A program made the position numbers and the translations under genes. DNA of 64,000 nt, from the NCBI GenBank assembly GCA_938002605.1, contig CALLAF010000020.1, forward strand, positions 1-64,000, given 5' to 3'. Of this stretch, positions 27,715 through 36,571 are shown piece after piece (positions within the stretch are counted from its first letter, which is position 1; every line of letters begins with the position of its first letter). The notes under the pieces are model-generated. The model searched no databases, was not told the origin of the DNA, and saw only the letters and a program-made list of their open reading frames with translations. This DNA comes from an uncultured Paracoccaceae bacterium. GTDB lineage: Bacteria > Pseudomonadota > Alphaproteobacteria > Rhodobacterales > Rhodobacteraceae.

Positions 27715-28569
27715 ATGAGGGGATTGATCAGCGTGTTTACCCGCTTACCAGGTGCAATCTTACGTGCCTTTATGGTCGTGATACTTGTCATGACGCCCGC
27801 GCTTCTACTGCCGCGCGACGCGCAGGACAATCTTCAAATTGTTGTTCTTTTTGCTATTTTTGCGGCGATCTTTACGATTGTTGAATATAGTTCGGCTAGC
27901 CCGAGCATCATTGAATTTCGCGAAGCGCCGCCATTTAATCGGGTGCGTTTTACAACCCTATTTGCAACAGTTCTGTGCCTATCCATGGTCTTTCGGGGGT
28001 ATGTTAGCCCTTCGGGGATCACAGAGCTTTTTCAGCAGGCGGGGGCTGGGATCGGTGCTGCAGCTGATTTCCCTTATTCTCCTGTGCGGCTCATGGTTTT
28101 GATGCTGCCTGAAGATACCTCGGCACAGATGGTGGCGCGTGTGCGTGACGGGGCAGGGCTCAGCTATATGATCTCGGCCTTTGCTATCATCTGGTTTGTG
28201 ATCGTTTTAAGGTTACAACAATGGCCGCGCCGCGAAGGACCATTTAATGTTTGGGTGAACTTACCGACCTTCAATTCAGCAGGCGGTGACGTTGTTGAAC
28301 GGATGGAGCGCGATGGCCGTGTTAACGTTATATTAGGGTTCTTGCTGCCATTCTTGGTCCCGGCTGTGCTCAAACTCTTTGCGAGTTTTGGTACGCCCGT
28401 TCGTTTGGACGAAATGCATACGCTGCTTTGGATGGTTGCCGCATGGGCGTTTTTGCCTGCAAGTATTTTGATGCGCGGCGTCGCGCTCAGCCGTGTCGCG
28501 CAAATGATCCGCATGCAAAGACAGGCGGCATCAGAACGGGCGGCCTTATCTGGGCATTATATGGGGTAG
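27715..28569 (+). CDS. Multi-pass membrane protein of unknown function
   Basis: A 284-residue inner-membrane protein with about five hydrophobic helices: roughly residues 15-33, 40-57, 82-96, 152-168, and a C-terminal pair in LGFLLPFLVPAVLKLFASFG and TLLWMVAAWAFLPASILM. I recall similar unnamed proteins next to leucine-biosynthesis genes in Rhodobacterales, but no domain name comes to mind. It begins after the leuD terminator with its own promoter-like region. The next gene's open frame overlaps its 3' end in another frame. Confidence 0.7.
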   Translation: MRGLISVFTRLPGAILRAFMVVILVMTPALLLPRDAQDNLQIVVLFAIFAAIFTIVEYSSASPSIIEFREAPPFNRVRFTTLFATVLCLSMVFRGYVSPSGITELFQQAGAGIGAAADFPYSPVRLMVLMLPEDTSAQMVARVRDGAGLSYMISAFAIIWFVIVLRLQQWPRREGPFNVWVNLPTFNSAGGDVVERMERDGRVNVILGFLLPFLVPAVLKLFASFGTPVRLDEMHTLLWMVAAWAFLPASILMRGVALSRVAQMIRMQRQAASERAALSGHYMG

Positions 28570-29543
28570 TCCTGATCGGTTTGCCGCAGGCAAGCCTTGC
28601 CGAAACGCTCCGCATCGCGACATATGCAGCCCCGCTTAGCCGCGCAGGCCCTGGTCTATTGTTGCGTGACATCCAAAAAGGCGAAGCCCCGCAAATCGCG
28701 GAAATTGCGCTGGTGATCACTGACATCGATCCTGACGTGCTTGTGCTGACGGATATTGACTATGACCGCGACGGTCTTGCGCTCGCGGCTTTTGCAGGCT
28801 TGTTGGGGGCCGACTATGCGTATCAATTTGCGGGCCCCTCAAACGCTGGAATGCCGACTGGCCATGATCTTGATGGGAACAATCGTTTGGGCGAGGCGCG
28901 CGACGCGCAAGGATACGGGATGTTTTCTGGCGACGGTGGAATCGCGATATTGTCGCAGTTTCCGCTTGGGGAGGTGACGGACCTATCGGGGCTGCTTTGG
29001 CGCGACATGCCCGGCGCTACCTTGCCGCCCATGTCTACAGAAATTGCGGCGGTTCAGCGGCTGTCTTCGACCAGCCATTGGATTGCGCCCGTCATTTTGG
29101 CTGACGGTCCCGTGGATGTATTGGCCTTTTCGGCGACACCCCCGGTCTTCGATGGTCCTGAGGATCGCAATGGGCTGCGTAATCGCGACGAGCTGCGCCT
29201 ATGGTCGCTGGTCTTAGACGGGGTCTATGGCCCGCCACCAAACAGCTTTGTGATCGCGGGCAACGCCAATCTTGACCCGATGGCTGGTGATGGGTTGCGG
29301 TCTGCGATGGCCGCATTCTTGGGTGACCCGCGACTCCAAGACCCTCTGCCCGAAAAAGCCACTGCATACTGGCCCGATCAGCCAGAATTGGGGGCGCTTC
29401 GGGTCAGTTATGTGCTGCCCTCGCAAGATTGGACGGTTGTGGACGCAGGCGTTGCTATGCCCGCGCCCGGTGACCCATCACTGCTGGACCGGAACTTGGG
29501 TGCGGGGCCTCATTGGCTCGTCTGGGTAGATATCGCGCGGTAA
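28428..29543 (+). CDS. Exported endonuclease/exonuclease/phosphatase (EEP) family protein
   Basis: The 371-codon frame encodes an EEP-fold hydrolase with a hydrophobic export segment at 41-58 (LIWALYGVVLIGLPQASLA). Family motifs are PDVLVLTDIDYD, GYGMFSGDGGIAILSQFP, RNRDELRLWSLVLDGV, the GNANLDP strand (Asn/Asp pair) and a late HWLVWVD histidine. Substrate may be a phosphoester or nucleic acid. The start is doubtful: ATGs at 28428 and 28443 put a 40-residue arginine-rich leader before the signal segment and overlap the previous gene by up to 142 bp. No ATG, GTG or TTG lies nearer. The 3' end overlaps the convergent epimerase-like gene by 66 bp. Confidence 0.75.
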   Translation: MDGCRMGVFACKYFDARRRAQPCRANDPHAKTGGIRTGGLIWALYGVVLIGLPQASLAETLRIATYAAPLSRAGPGLLLRDIQKGEAPQIAEIALVITDIDPDVLVLTDIDYDRDGLALAAFAGLLGADYAYQFAGPSNAGMPTGHDLDGNNRLGEARDAQGYGMFSGDGGIAILSQFPLGEVTDLSGLLWRDMPGATLPPMSTEIAAVQRLSSTSHWIAPVILADGPVDVLAFSATPPVFDGPEDRNGLRNRDELRLWSLVLDGVYGPPPNSFVIAGNANLDPMAGDGLRSAMAAFLGDPRLQDPLPEKATAYWPDQPELGALRVSYVLPSQDWTVVDAGVAMPAPGDPSLLDRNLGAGPHWLVWVDIAR

Positions 29544-30389
29544 GCCCGCATACATAACGGTGGCAATATCCGTGGCCTTGAAATCCGGCAAAATACTGTT
29601 GAACTTTGTCGCCGACACCTGATGGGGCAAGGCATAAAGATAACGCATTTCCCCCAATTCGCGCGCCAGTTCCCAGAAGGGTGACAACAGGCGCATTGCC
29701 CACCACGGGAATGGCGTTAGTTTAAATGATCTGCCAGTGTGAGTTTCGATCGCGTCCTTTAATTGATTGTTTGTGAAGGCATGTCCGGGAAACGGGATAT
29801 CTTCAAAGGGTGCTAGCTGATGCCGCCGCTCGGCGAGCATTACCGCCGCACGGGCCCAATCAGGTGCGTAGCAATAGGCCTGCAAAGTTGCGGGTGGTCC
29901 CATGTACGTCAGTTTACCTTTGCGAATGTTGCGCATGGTCGCAACGCTCATGATGTCACCATTACCGTCAGGGTCGATGAAGTTTCCGGCGCGTAGCAGG
30001 ATCGTTTGCACGCCAGATTCAGCATAGGTTTTTTCCATCGCGACCCGAATTTCGCCCTTGCGTGTATGCGGCCGGTGCGGTGTGTTTTCGTCAATCGTGC
30101 CCGGATTGTTCCCAAAATTATAGAGATTGGCTGGAACAATCACCGTTGCCCCGCTGGCTTTTGCTGCGACGGTGACCTGCGCAGTGATCTGAGGGATGAT
30201 CTTTGCCCAATTGTGGTAATTTGGTGGGTTCAACCCGTTGACGATGACGTCCGCGCCCATCGCCGCGCGGGTCATATCGTTAGTTTTGCGGTCATATTGG
30301 CGGACAGTCCAGCCCGCGTTTTCGAAAGCTTTGGTCGCGTGGCGACCGATTTTACCGGTGCCACCAAGAATAAGTACGGTCTGCGTCAT
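29478..30389 (-). CDS. NAD(P)-dependent epimerase/reductase-like protein (atypical SDR)
   Basis: A 303-residue Rossmann protein of the extended or atypical SDR type, with the nucleotide motif GGTGKIG (9-15) and a NmrA/epimerase-like layout (TVIVPANLYNFG, ILLRAGNFIDPD). The usual catalytic YxxxK is not evident; ANLYNF stands near its place, so it may be a binding or reductase-like member. It is transcribed divergently from the LysR gene at 30479, the arrangement expected when that regulator controls it. Confidence 0.82.
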   Translation of the reverse strand: MTQTVLILGGTGKIGRHATKAFENAGWTVRQYDRKTNDMTRAAMGADVIVNGLNPPNYHNWAKIIPQITAQVTVAAKASGATVIVPANLYNFGNNPGTIDENTPHRPHTRKGEIRVAMEKTYAESGVQTILLRAGNFIDPDGNGDIMSVATMRNIRKGKLTYMGPPATLQAYCYAPDWARAAVMLAERRHQLAPFEDIPFPGHAFTNNQLKDAIETHTGRSFKLTPFPWWAMRLLSPFWELARELGEMRYLYALPHQVSATKFNSILPDFKATDIATVMYAGLPRDIYPDEPMRPRTQVPVQQ

Positions 30390-30419
30390 CTGTCTCTCCT
30401 AATTTGGATGACGTGAACC

Positions 30420-30485
30420 TATCCATTCATTTGTGAAATTGAATTGTTTAATTTTTTCTATGTTGTATTCATTAATGAATGGATA
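30420..30485. promoter_or_regulatory. Inverted-repeat operator region between the epimerase-like gene and its LysR regulator
   Basis: TATCCATTCAT (30420-30430) and its exact reverse complement ATGAATGGATA (30475-30485) flank the divergent promoters. The right arm covers the lysR start codon. The right arm is also part of a 14-bp palindrome ATTCATTAATGAAT (30467-30480). Such paired sites suit a tetrameric LysR protein that represses its own gene and controls the divergent one. Confidence 0.55.
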
Positions 30486-31375
30486 AGCCAATTGAAAATC
30501 TAGACTGGTCACTTGTGCAGGCGTTTTTGGCAGTTGCCGAAACCGGGAGTCTGTCGGCAGCTGCGCGCACAATGGGGGCGAGTCAGCCGACATTGGGCCG
30601 CCAGATCAAAACCCTTGAGGCACAGCTGGGTGCGGATTTGTTTCACCGTAAACCGCGGGGATTTTCATTGACGCGCACCGGGGCCGAGTTGGTCGCGCCA
30701 GCGCGGGCCATGCGTGCGGCGGTGCAACAGATTGGGCTTACTGCGGCGGGACAGCAGGCGCGTTTAGCTGGAACAGTACGTATATCCGCAAGTGTCGCGG
30801 TTGCCGAAGATCATTTTCCGAAAATTGTCGCGCACATTCGCCAGCAAGAGCCTGAAATCGAGATTGAGATCGCCCCAACGGATGACAGCCATAATCTGCT
30901 TTTCCGCGAGGCCGACATCGCAATTCGCATGTATCGGCCGACGCAGCTTGATCTGGTGACCAAGCATCTGGGTGACTTAGAGCTGCGGATGTTCGCCGCG
31001 AAGACCTATATACAAACACATGGGCAACCGCGCAGCGTGGATGATCTCCTTGATCACCAGTTCGTAGGGTATGACCATGATGATAGGATCATTGCTGGGT
31101 TTCGCGCAGCCGGGGTCGAGGTGGGGCGCCATTTCTTTAGAACGCGCTGTGACGATCACGCGACCTATTGGGCGCTTGTAAAGGCGGGATGCGGGATCGG
31201 ATTTGCGCAGGCGGCCATCGGGGATCGGGATCCGGCGGTTGCCGCGATAGACGTGGGATTTCCGCTGCCCAAGTTGCCGATATGGCTAACAGCCCATGCC
31301 GCGATGCGTCAGACCCCGCGGATAAGGCGCGTTTGGGATCTCTTAGAACAAGGCTTGCGGCCCTTGGTATCTTGA
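30479..31375 (+). CDS. LysR-family transcriptional regulator
   Basis: A 298-residue regulator with an N-terminal winged helix-turn-helix (FLAVAETGSLSAAARTMGAS, then QPTLGRQIKTLEAQLGADLF) and a C-terminal effector-binding domain. The ATG at 30479 (MDKPIENLDW) lies within an inverted repeat; another ATG at 30475 is out of frame. It is divergent from the epimerase-like gene, its probable target. The ligand is unknown. Confidence 0.9.
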   Translation: MDKPIENLDWSLVQAFLAVAETGSLSAAARTMGASQPTLGRQIKTLEAQLGADLFHRKPRGFSLTRTGAELVAPARAMRAAVQQIGLTAAGQQARLAGTVRISASVAVAEDHFPKIVAHIRQQEPEIEIEIAPTDDSHNLLFREADIAIRMYRPTQLDLVTKHLGDLELRMFAAKTYIQTHGQPRSVDDLLDHQFVGYDHDDRIIAGFRAAGVEVGRHFFRTRCDDHATYWALVKAGCGIGFAQAAIGDRDPAVAAIDVGFPLPKLPIWLTAHAAMRQTPRIRRVWDLLEQGLRPLVS

Positions 31376-31432
31376 ACATTTGCTATGGGCAGGCTAGGCC
31401 TCGTGCAACTTATGCAACCAAGGACCAGACAT

Positions 31433-32536
31433 ATGGCAAACCCCTCCCTTTTGATCCTCGCCGGTGACGGCATCGGCCCCGAAGTTATGGACGAGGTGAA
31501 GCGCGTCATCGGCTGGTTTGGCGACAAACGCGGCGTTGCATTTGACGTCTCCGAGGACCTTGTCGGCGGCGCGGCCTATGACAAACACGGCGTGCCGCTG
31601 CACGACGACACAATGGCCAAAGCGCAAGAAGTTGACGCCGTTCTTTTAGGTGCCGTGGGCGGCCCGAAATACGACGATCTTGATTTCAGCGTAAAGCCTG
31701 AACGCGGCTTGCTGCGCCTGCGCAAAGAAATGGACCTGTTCGCGAACCTGCGCCCTGCGCAGTGTTTTGACGCGCTTGCAGATTTTTCTTCGCTGAAACC
31801 TGAATTGGTTTCGGGTCTGGATATCATGATCGTGCGCGAATTGACTTCTGGCGTTTACTTTGGCGAACCGCGCGGCATCCATATGGAAGACAACCTGCGT
31901 GTGGGTGTGAATACCCAACGCTATACCGAAGCCGAGATTGAACGCGGCGCACGCGCAGCGTTTGAGCTGGCGATGAAGCGCGATAAACGTTTGTGTTCGA
32001 TGGAAAAAGCCAATGTGATGGAATCGGGTATTTTGTGGCGCGATGTCGTGACCGAAGTACATGCGGATTACCCCGAAGTTGAATTGTCGCATATGTACGC
32101 TGACAACGGCGCGATGCAGCTGGTGCGCGCGCCCAAGCAGTTTGACGTGATCTATACTGACAACCTGTTTGGCGATATTTTGTCAGACTGCGCGGCTATG
32201 TTGACCGGCTCACTAGGCATGTTGCCATCCGCGTCCTTGGGCGTGCCAATGGCAAACGGGCGTCCAAAAGCGATGTATGAACCGGTTCATGGGTCGGCAC
32301 CTGACATCACGGGCCAAGGCAAAGCGAACCCGATCGCCTGCATTTTGTCTTTTGCCATGGCGCTGCGCTATTCTTTCGACATGGGCGCAGAGGCGGATCG
32401 TCTCGAGGCGGCGATTGAAACCGTCTTGGCAAATGGTGCCCGCACAGGCGACCTGATGGGGCCAGAAGGCGGCACGCCGCTTTCGACCACGCAAATGGGC
32501 GATGTGATCTTGGAAGCGCTCGACGCGTCACTGTAA
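31433..32536 (+). CDS. leuB: 3-isopropylmalate dehydrogenase
   Basis: The 367-residue enzyme oxidises and decarboxylates 3-isopropylmalate with NAD, the step after LeuCD. Visible signatures are [32 protein letters not shown], the substrate-site tyrosine in [13 protein letters not shown] and the metal-binding [20 protein letters not shown]. The ATG at 31433 follows AAGGACC. It is separated from leuCD by four unrelated genes, so it probably has its own promoter. Confidence 0.97.
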   Translation: MANPSLLILAGDGIGPEVMDEVKRVIGWFGDKRGVAFDVSEDLVGGAAYDKHGVPLHDDTMAKAQEVDAVLLGAVGGPKYDDLDFSVKPERGLLRLRKEMDLFANLRPAQCFDALADFSSLKPELVSGLDIMIVRELTSGVYFGEPRGIHMEDNLRVGVNTQRYTEAEIERGARAAFELAMKRDKRLCSMEKANVMESGILWRDVVTEVHADYPEVELSHMYADNGAMQLVRAPKQFDVIYTDNLFGDILSDCAAMLTGSLGMLPSASLGVPMANGRPKAMYEPVHGSAPDITGQGKANPIACILSFAMALRYSFDMGAEADRLEAAIETVLANGARTGDLMGPEGGTPLSTTQMGDVILEALDASL

Positions 32537-32676
32537 AGCACGGGACATAGCCCAACCACATGTGGGTTTGGGCAGGGTTTTGCCCGTCTTTGTCGATTGA
32601 CGCCCACATGGGCCGATCTTGACAGGGGCGGGCAATTTCTTTTTGTCTATGCCAAGAAATTCCGGAAAGGGCCGTG

Positions 32677-33651
32677 ATGTCTCCTAATGTCAAAGGCGCG
32701 ATTTATGCGCTGATCGCCTTTGCGGTCTTCGCGACACATGATGTGATCATCAAGGTGCTGGGCGCGACCTATGCGCCATTTCAGATCGTGTTTTTTAGCG
32801 TGTTGCTCAGCTTCCCGCTGGCGACTGTGATGTTGATGCGCGACACCACGCCGGGAACATTGTTGCCACTGCATCCTTGGTGGACCGCGTTGCGTACAGC
32901 TGCGGCGACAATCACCGGGGTCAGCGCATTCTATGCGTTTTCGGTGCTGCCTTTGGCGCAGGTTTACGCGATTTTGTTTGCGACCCCGCTATTAATCACC
33001 TTGCTTGCGATCCCTGTTCTTGGTGAAACAGTCCGTCTGCGCCGCTGGTTAGCGGTTTTAATCGGTTTGGCCGGGGTCATGGTGGTTTTGCGCCCTGGTC
33101 AGACGGATTTGACGCTAGGGCACCTCGCTGCACTGGTTTCGGCAGTCGGAGGGGCGGTGGCCTCGATTATCGTGCGTAAAATCGGGTCAGATGAGCGCCC
33201 GATTGTGATGATGCTTTACCCGATGGTTGCGAATTTTGTGTTGATGGGATGTGCTTTACCGTTTTTCTATAAGCCGATGCCGATTGAACACCTTGGTATG
33301 CTTGGCGTGATCGCTTTGTTCGCCTGGGTCGCGAGTTTCTTGGTTATTTTGGCCTATCGCGCAGGCGAGGCGGCGATTATCGCGCCGATGCAATATAGCC
33401 AAATTATTTGGGCGACGATTTTTGGCATGCTGTTTTTTGATGAAACGCCAGATGTTTATACGGGCGTTGGTGCCAGCATTATTATCGCAAGCGGTCTATA
33501 TATCGTGTTGCGCGAAAGCAGCGGCACCTCTGAAAATACGCCTGTGCTGCGGAACCGTTCGCGCAGCGTTACAGGCGCAGCCCCGCGTGTCAGTCTGTTC
33601 ATGCGCGCACTAGGCCAAACCCCGCCGCGACAGGGTGACGTTAAAAAATAG
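32677..33651 (+). CDS. EamA-family (DMT superfamily) transporter
   Basis: A 324-residue inner-membrane protein with ten predicted helices in two EamA repeats (first from IYALIAFAVFATHDVIIKVL, second from GHLAALVSAVGGAVASIIV). These proteins export amino acids or other metabolites. The C-terminal tail of about 35 residues is basic and cytosolic. The ATG at 32677 is preferred over the GTG at 32674. The substrate is unknown. Confidence 0.88.
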   Translation: MSPNVKGAIYALIAFAVFATHDVIIKVLGATYAPFQIVFFSVLLSFPLATVMLMRDTTPGTLLPLHPWWTALRTAAATITGVSAFYAFSVLPLAQVYAILFATPLLITLLAIPVLGETVRLRRWLAVLIGLAGVMVVLRPGQTDLTLGHLAALVSAVGGAVASIIVRKIGSDERPIVMMLYPMVANFVLMGCALPFFYKPMPIEHLGMLGVIALFAWVASFLVILAYRAGEAAIIAPMQYSQIIWATIFGMLFFDETPDVYTGVGASIIIASGLYIVLRESSGTSENTPVLRNRSRSVTGAAPRVSLFMRALGQTPPRQGDVKK

Positions 33652-33653
33652 TC

Positions 33654-35288
33654 CTACACGCGATCTTCGGGTGGCGCGAAACTATCTGCGCTGGCCCGCG
33701 CCCAGCGTTCTTTGTAAATAGTTTCATTGCTGTTCTCATCCAGTAAGAACCCGATTGGCAGGTATTTGTAGACATCGTTGGCTTCTGTCATTTGGCCATC
33801 ACCACGGCGCGTCATGAAGTGGTAGGGTAGAAAATCGCAAGGATTACTTAGCCCAGCAGCACCCGCCATTTCACCCAGTGCCTTCAGTGTGTTTTCATGA
33901 AAACGGGCGACGCGTTTCGCCTTGTCATCAACATTCAATGCTTGCTGCCGCAGCGGGTCTTGGGTTGTGACGCCAACGGGGCAGTGGTTTGTATGACAGG
34001 CCTGCGCCTGAATACAGCCAATCGCGAACATGTAACCGCGCGCTGAATTGCACCAATCGGCGCCCAGAGATAGGGCACGTGCGATGTCAAACGCGCTGAC
34101 GATCTTGCCTGCTGCGCCGATTTTAACATGATCGCGGATACCTGCACCACGTAGGGTGTTGTGCACAAACGTCAGCCCTTCGACCATTGGCATCCCGACA
34201 TGGTTCGAGAACTCAAGCGGGGCGGCACCTGTGCCGCCTTCGGTGCCGTCAACGACGATGAAATCTGGAATGATCCCGGTCTCAAGCATGGCTTTAACCA
34301 TGCACATGAATTCACGGCGGTGGCCGATGCACAGCTTAAATCCGACCGGTTTGCCGCCGGATTTTTCGCGTAAAACGCCAATGAACTCCATCAATTCAAG
34401 CGGTGATGAAAACGCGCTATGCGCGGCTGGCGACACGCAATCAACGCCCATGGGAATATCGCGGGCCTCGGCGATTTCAGGGGTGATCTTGGACGCGGGC
34501 AGCATCCCGCCGTGACCGGGTTTTGCACCTTGGCTAAGCTTAATTTCGATCATTTTGACCTGATCGGAGCTGGCCTGTTTCGCAAATTTATCTGCGCTAA
34601 ATGTGCCATCATCATTGCGGCAGCCAAAATAGCCGGACCCTATTTCATAGATCAGATCGCCACCGGGTTCGCGGTGGTAACGGCTGATCCCGCCTTCGCC
34701 GGTGTCATGCGCAAACCCGCCCATTTTGGCGCCTGTATTCAATGCCTTAATCGCATTGGCCGAAAGCGATCCAAAGCTCATGGCGGAAATGTTGTACAAG
34801 GACGCGTCATAGGGTTGTTTGCAGTTGGGGCCGCCGACCGTTACGCGAAAATCCGTATCTGTAAAGTGCACAGGTTGCACCGAATGGGTCAGCCACGAAT
34901 AGCCAGCTTCGTATACTTTTTCAGTGGTCCCAAATGGACGTTTGTCTTCGGCGCCTTTGGCGCGCTGATATACAAGAGAACGCTGTTCGCGGCTAAAGGG
35001 TTGCTCTTCTTGATCGCCTTCAATCAAATACTGGCGAATTTCAGGGCGAACGAGTTCAAATAGAAACCGCAAATGGCCCAACAGAGGGTAGTTGCGCAGA
35101 ATAGAATGGTGATCTTGGCGCATGTCGCGCAGCCCGATCAGGGTCAACACTGCAAATATTGCGCTTAGGAAAAACAGCCAAGGTGCCCAAAATCCCACAA
35201 AAAATGTGATGATGGTTAAGGCGGCGACCATCACGATCGTCGTATAGCGCTGCAACTCAATGATTTTGTGCACAACAAATTCTCCCAA
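33654..35288 (-). CDS. FMN-binding glutamate synthase-family protein (membrane-anchored)
   Basis: A 544-residue protein with two N-terminal transmembrane helices (about 17-53) and a GltS-like FMN barrel. Key blocks are YNISAMSFGSLSANAIKALN, GEGGISRYHREPGGDLIYEIG, VDGTEGGTGAAPLEFSNHVG and the 3Fe-4S cysteines in CIQAQACHTNHCPVG. It lacks the amidotransferase domain of true glutamate synthase, so its electron and amino partners are unknown. This stand-alone type is common in proteobacteria. It converges on the EamA gene with a 2-bp spacer. Confidence 0.9.
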   Translation of the reverse strand: MGEFVVHKIIELQRYTTIVMVAALTIITFFVGFWAPWLFFLSAIFAVLTLIGLRDMRQDHHSILRNYPLLGHLRFLFELVRPEIRQYLIEGDQEEQPFSREQRSLVYQRAKGAEDKRPFGTTEKVYEAGYSWLTHSVQPVHFTDTDFRVTVGGPNCKQPYDASLYNISAMSFGSLSANAIKALNTGAKMGGFAHDTGEGGISRYHREPGGDLIYEIGSGYFGCRNDDGTFSADKFAKQASSDQVKMIEIKLSQGAKPGHGGMLPASKITPEIAEARDIPMGVDCVSPAAHSAFSSPLELMEFIGVLREKSGGKPVGFKLCIGHRREFMCMVKAMLETGIIPDFIVVDGTEGGTGAAPLEFSNHVGMPMVEGLTFVHNTLRGAGIRDHVKIGAAGKIVSAFDIARALSLGADWCNSARGYMFAIGCIQAQACHTNHCPVGVTTQDPLRQQALNVDDKAKRVARFHENTLKALGEMAGAAGLSNPCDFLPYHFMTRRGDGQMTEANDVYKYLPIGFLLDENSNETIYKERWARASADSFAPPEDRV

Positions 35289-35370
35289 TACTCATAAGAA
35301 TACTTAGGTTGCAAAACTTGATTACGAAAGCGTTTCCTTTGAAAATCACAAAAGCGTTTCTTTGTGAAAT

Positions 35371-36180
35371 TTAGAAGTTAGGCGTTACGCCGGGCAAATC
35401 GAGCGCTTTGATCAACTCGCGCAGTTCTTGGCGGGCCGCCACGTTCGAGATGTTCATCCCCTTGACCCCAATATCACGCAGATCCAACAGGGTCAGGCCA
35501 CGCGGGAATAGCTCGCGAAAAATCACGCGTTCGTTGAAACCGGGGGCCGTGCGGAACCCAACGCGTTTGGCCAATTTGGTGATGGCGCGCTGCATTTTCT
35601 CTTTGTTGACCATGGCTTGGGCACCCATCCGGTTGCGCACAACCACCCAGTCAATCGGCTTGAGCCCGGCTTGCGCACGCAACTGCCGCGCGTTCCAAAC
35701 CATTTCTGAATAGACTGACGGCCCGGTAATTTCGTCGCCGTCGCTATCCACATGTGCCAGCAAATCAAAGTCAACGAAACTGTCATTAAGCGGGGTAATC
35801 AGCGTATCGGCGAGGCTATGTGCGACTTGGCTAAGCCGCGTATGCGACCCAGGACAGTCGATCAAAATAAAGTCATTATCGGCTTCCATTTGTGACACGG
35901 CCATCGACAGCCGGTGATCAAACGCGTTTTCACCGGGTTTCAGACTTGTTTGATCGATTTCTGGCAGATCGTGATAGCCCGGCGAAGGCAATTCCAATCC
36001 CTTTTGCTTCAGGAATTGGTTGCGGTTTGTGATATAGCGCCCAAGGGTTTTTTGCCGTAGGTCAAGATCAAGCGTCCCCACCCGGTGCCCCATACGCGCG
36101 AGCGCCGTCGCAACATGCATCGACACGGTGGATTTTCCCGCGCCGCCTTTTTCATTTCCGACGACAATAATATGTGCCAC
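35371..36180 (-). CDS. mipZ: Division-plane positioning ATPase MipZ (ParA/MinD family)
   Basis: A 269-residue ATPase with the deviant Walker A motif KGGAGKST (11-18), the DLDLRQKTLGRYITNR segment and Walker B ILIDCPG. In alphaproteobacteria MipZ binds ParB near the origins and forms a polar gradient that keeps FtsZ at midcell. I choose the GTG at 36180 (VAHIIVVGNEKGG), which has GGGG nine bases upstream. A GTG at 36195 would add five residues and has no ribosome-binding site. Gene order and the DLDLRQ motif favour MipZ over ParA. Confidence 0.88.
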   Translation of the reverse strand: MAHIIVVGNEKGGAGKSTVSMHVATALARMGHRVGTLDLDLRQKTLGRYITNRNQFLKQKGLELPSPGYHDLPEIDQTSLKPGENAFDHRLSMAVSQMEADNDFILIDCPGSHTRLSQVAHSLADTLITPLNDSFVDFDLLAHVDSDGDEITGPSVYSEMVWNARQLRAQAGLKPIDWVVVRNRMGAQAMVNKEKMQRAITKLAKRVGFRTAPGFNERVIFRELFPRGLTLLDLRDIGVKGMNISNVAARQELRELIKALDLPGVTPNF

Positions 36181-36571
36181 GCAATCTATCCCCACAGAAT
36201 ATGCTTTCGCGCACTATATGCTGCGGTTGGGCACAGGGGAAGTGATGGTGCACGTGAATTTCGTATATTCGTGCCGTGTAGGATACACTTTGCGCCACTC
36301 CCTTGACAGACGCGCTGCGAAAGCGCATGTGCACTGCAACTGATGCAAGCTGCCGCGTGAGCAGAGCGAGACGCATAGTCATTCGCAAGGCATCGTTAAC
36401 TTTCAGGTTCCCACATCACGCAGGGGTCCCGCGCCAAATCGGCGCCCGGACGATGCGGTTCAGGCTGTCAGCATATGGCGCAACCTTGCTTTGGTACTGC
36501 GGCATGCGGCTGCGTGCCTATATTTTTGTGCGGATCTATTTGGTCCGCTGTACAGATAGGATATCCATCAA
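36181..36571. other. 391-bp spacer between mipZ and the DEAD-box helicase gene
   Basis: No convincing gene; open frames here have poor composition. A TTGACA hexamer at 36303 and a small GCGC-TGCGAAA-GCGC hairpin after it may be promoter parts for the helicase. If so, its mRNA has a leader of over 200 nt, as seen in cold-regulated helicase genes. That is inference only. Confidence 0.4.

Noticed and set aside
36128-36343. Small plus-strand ORFs in the mipZ-helicase spacer
   Set aside because: No ribosome-binding site, and the 5' part overlaps mipZ in antisense.
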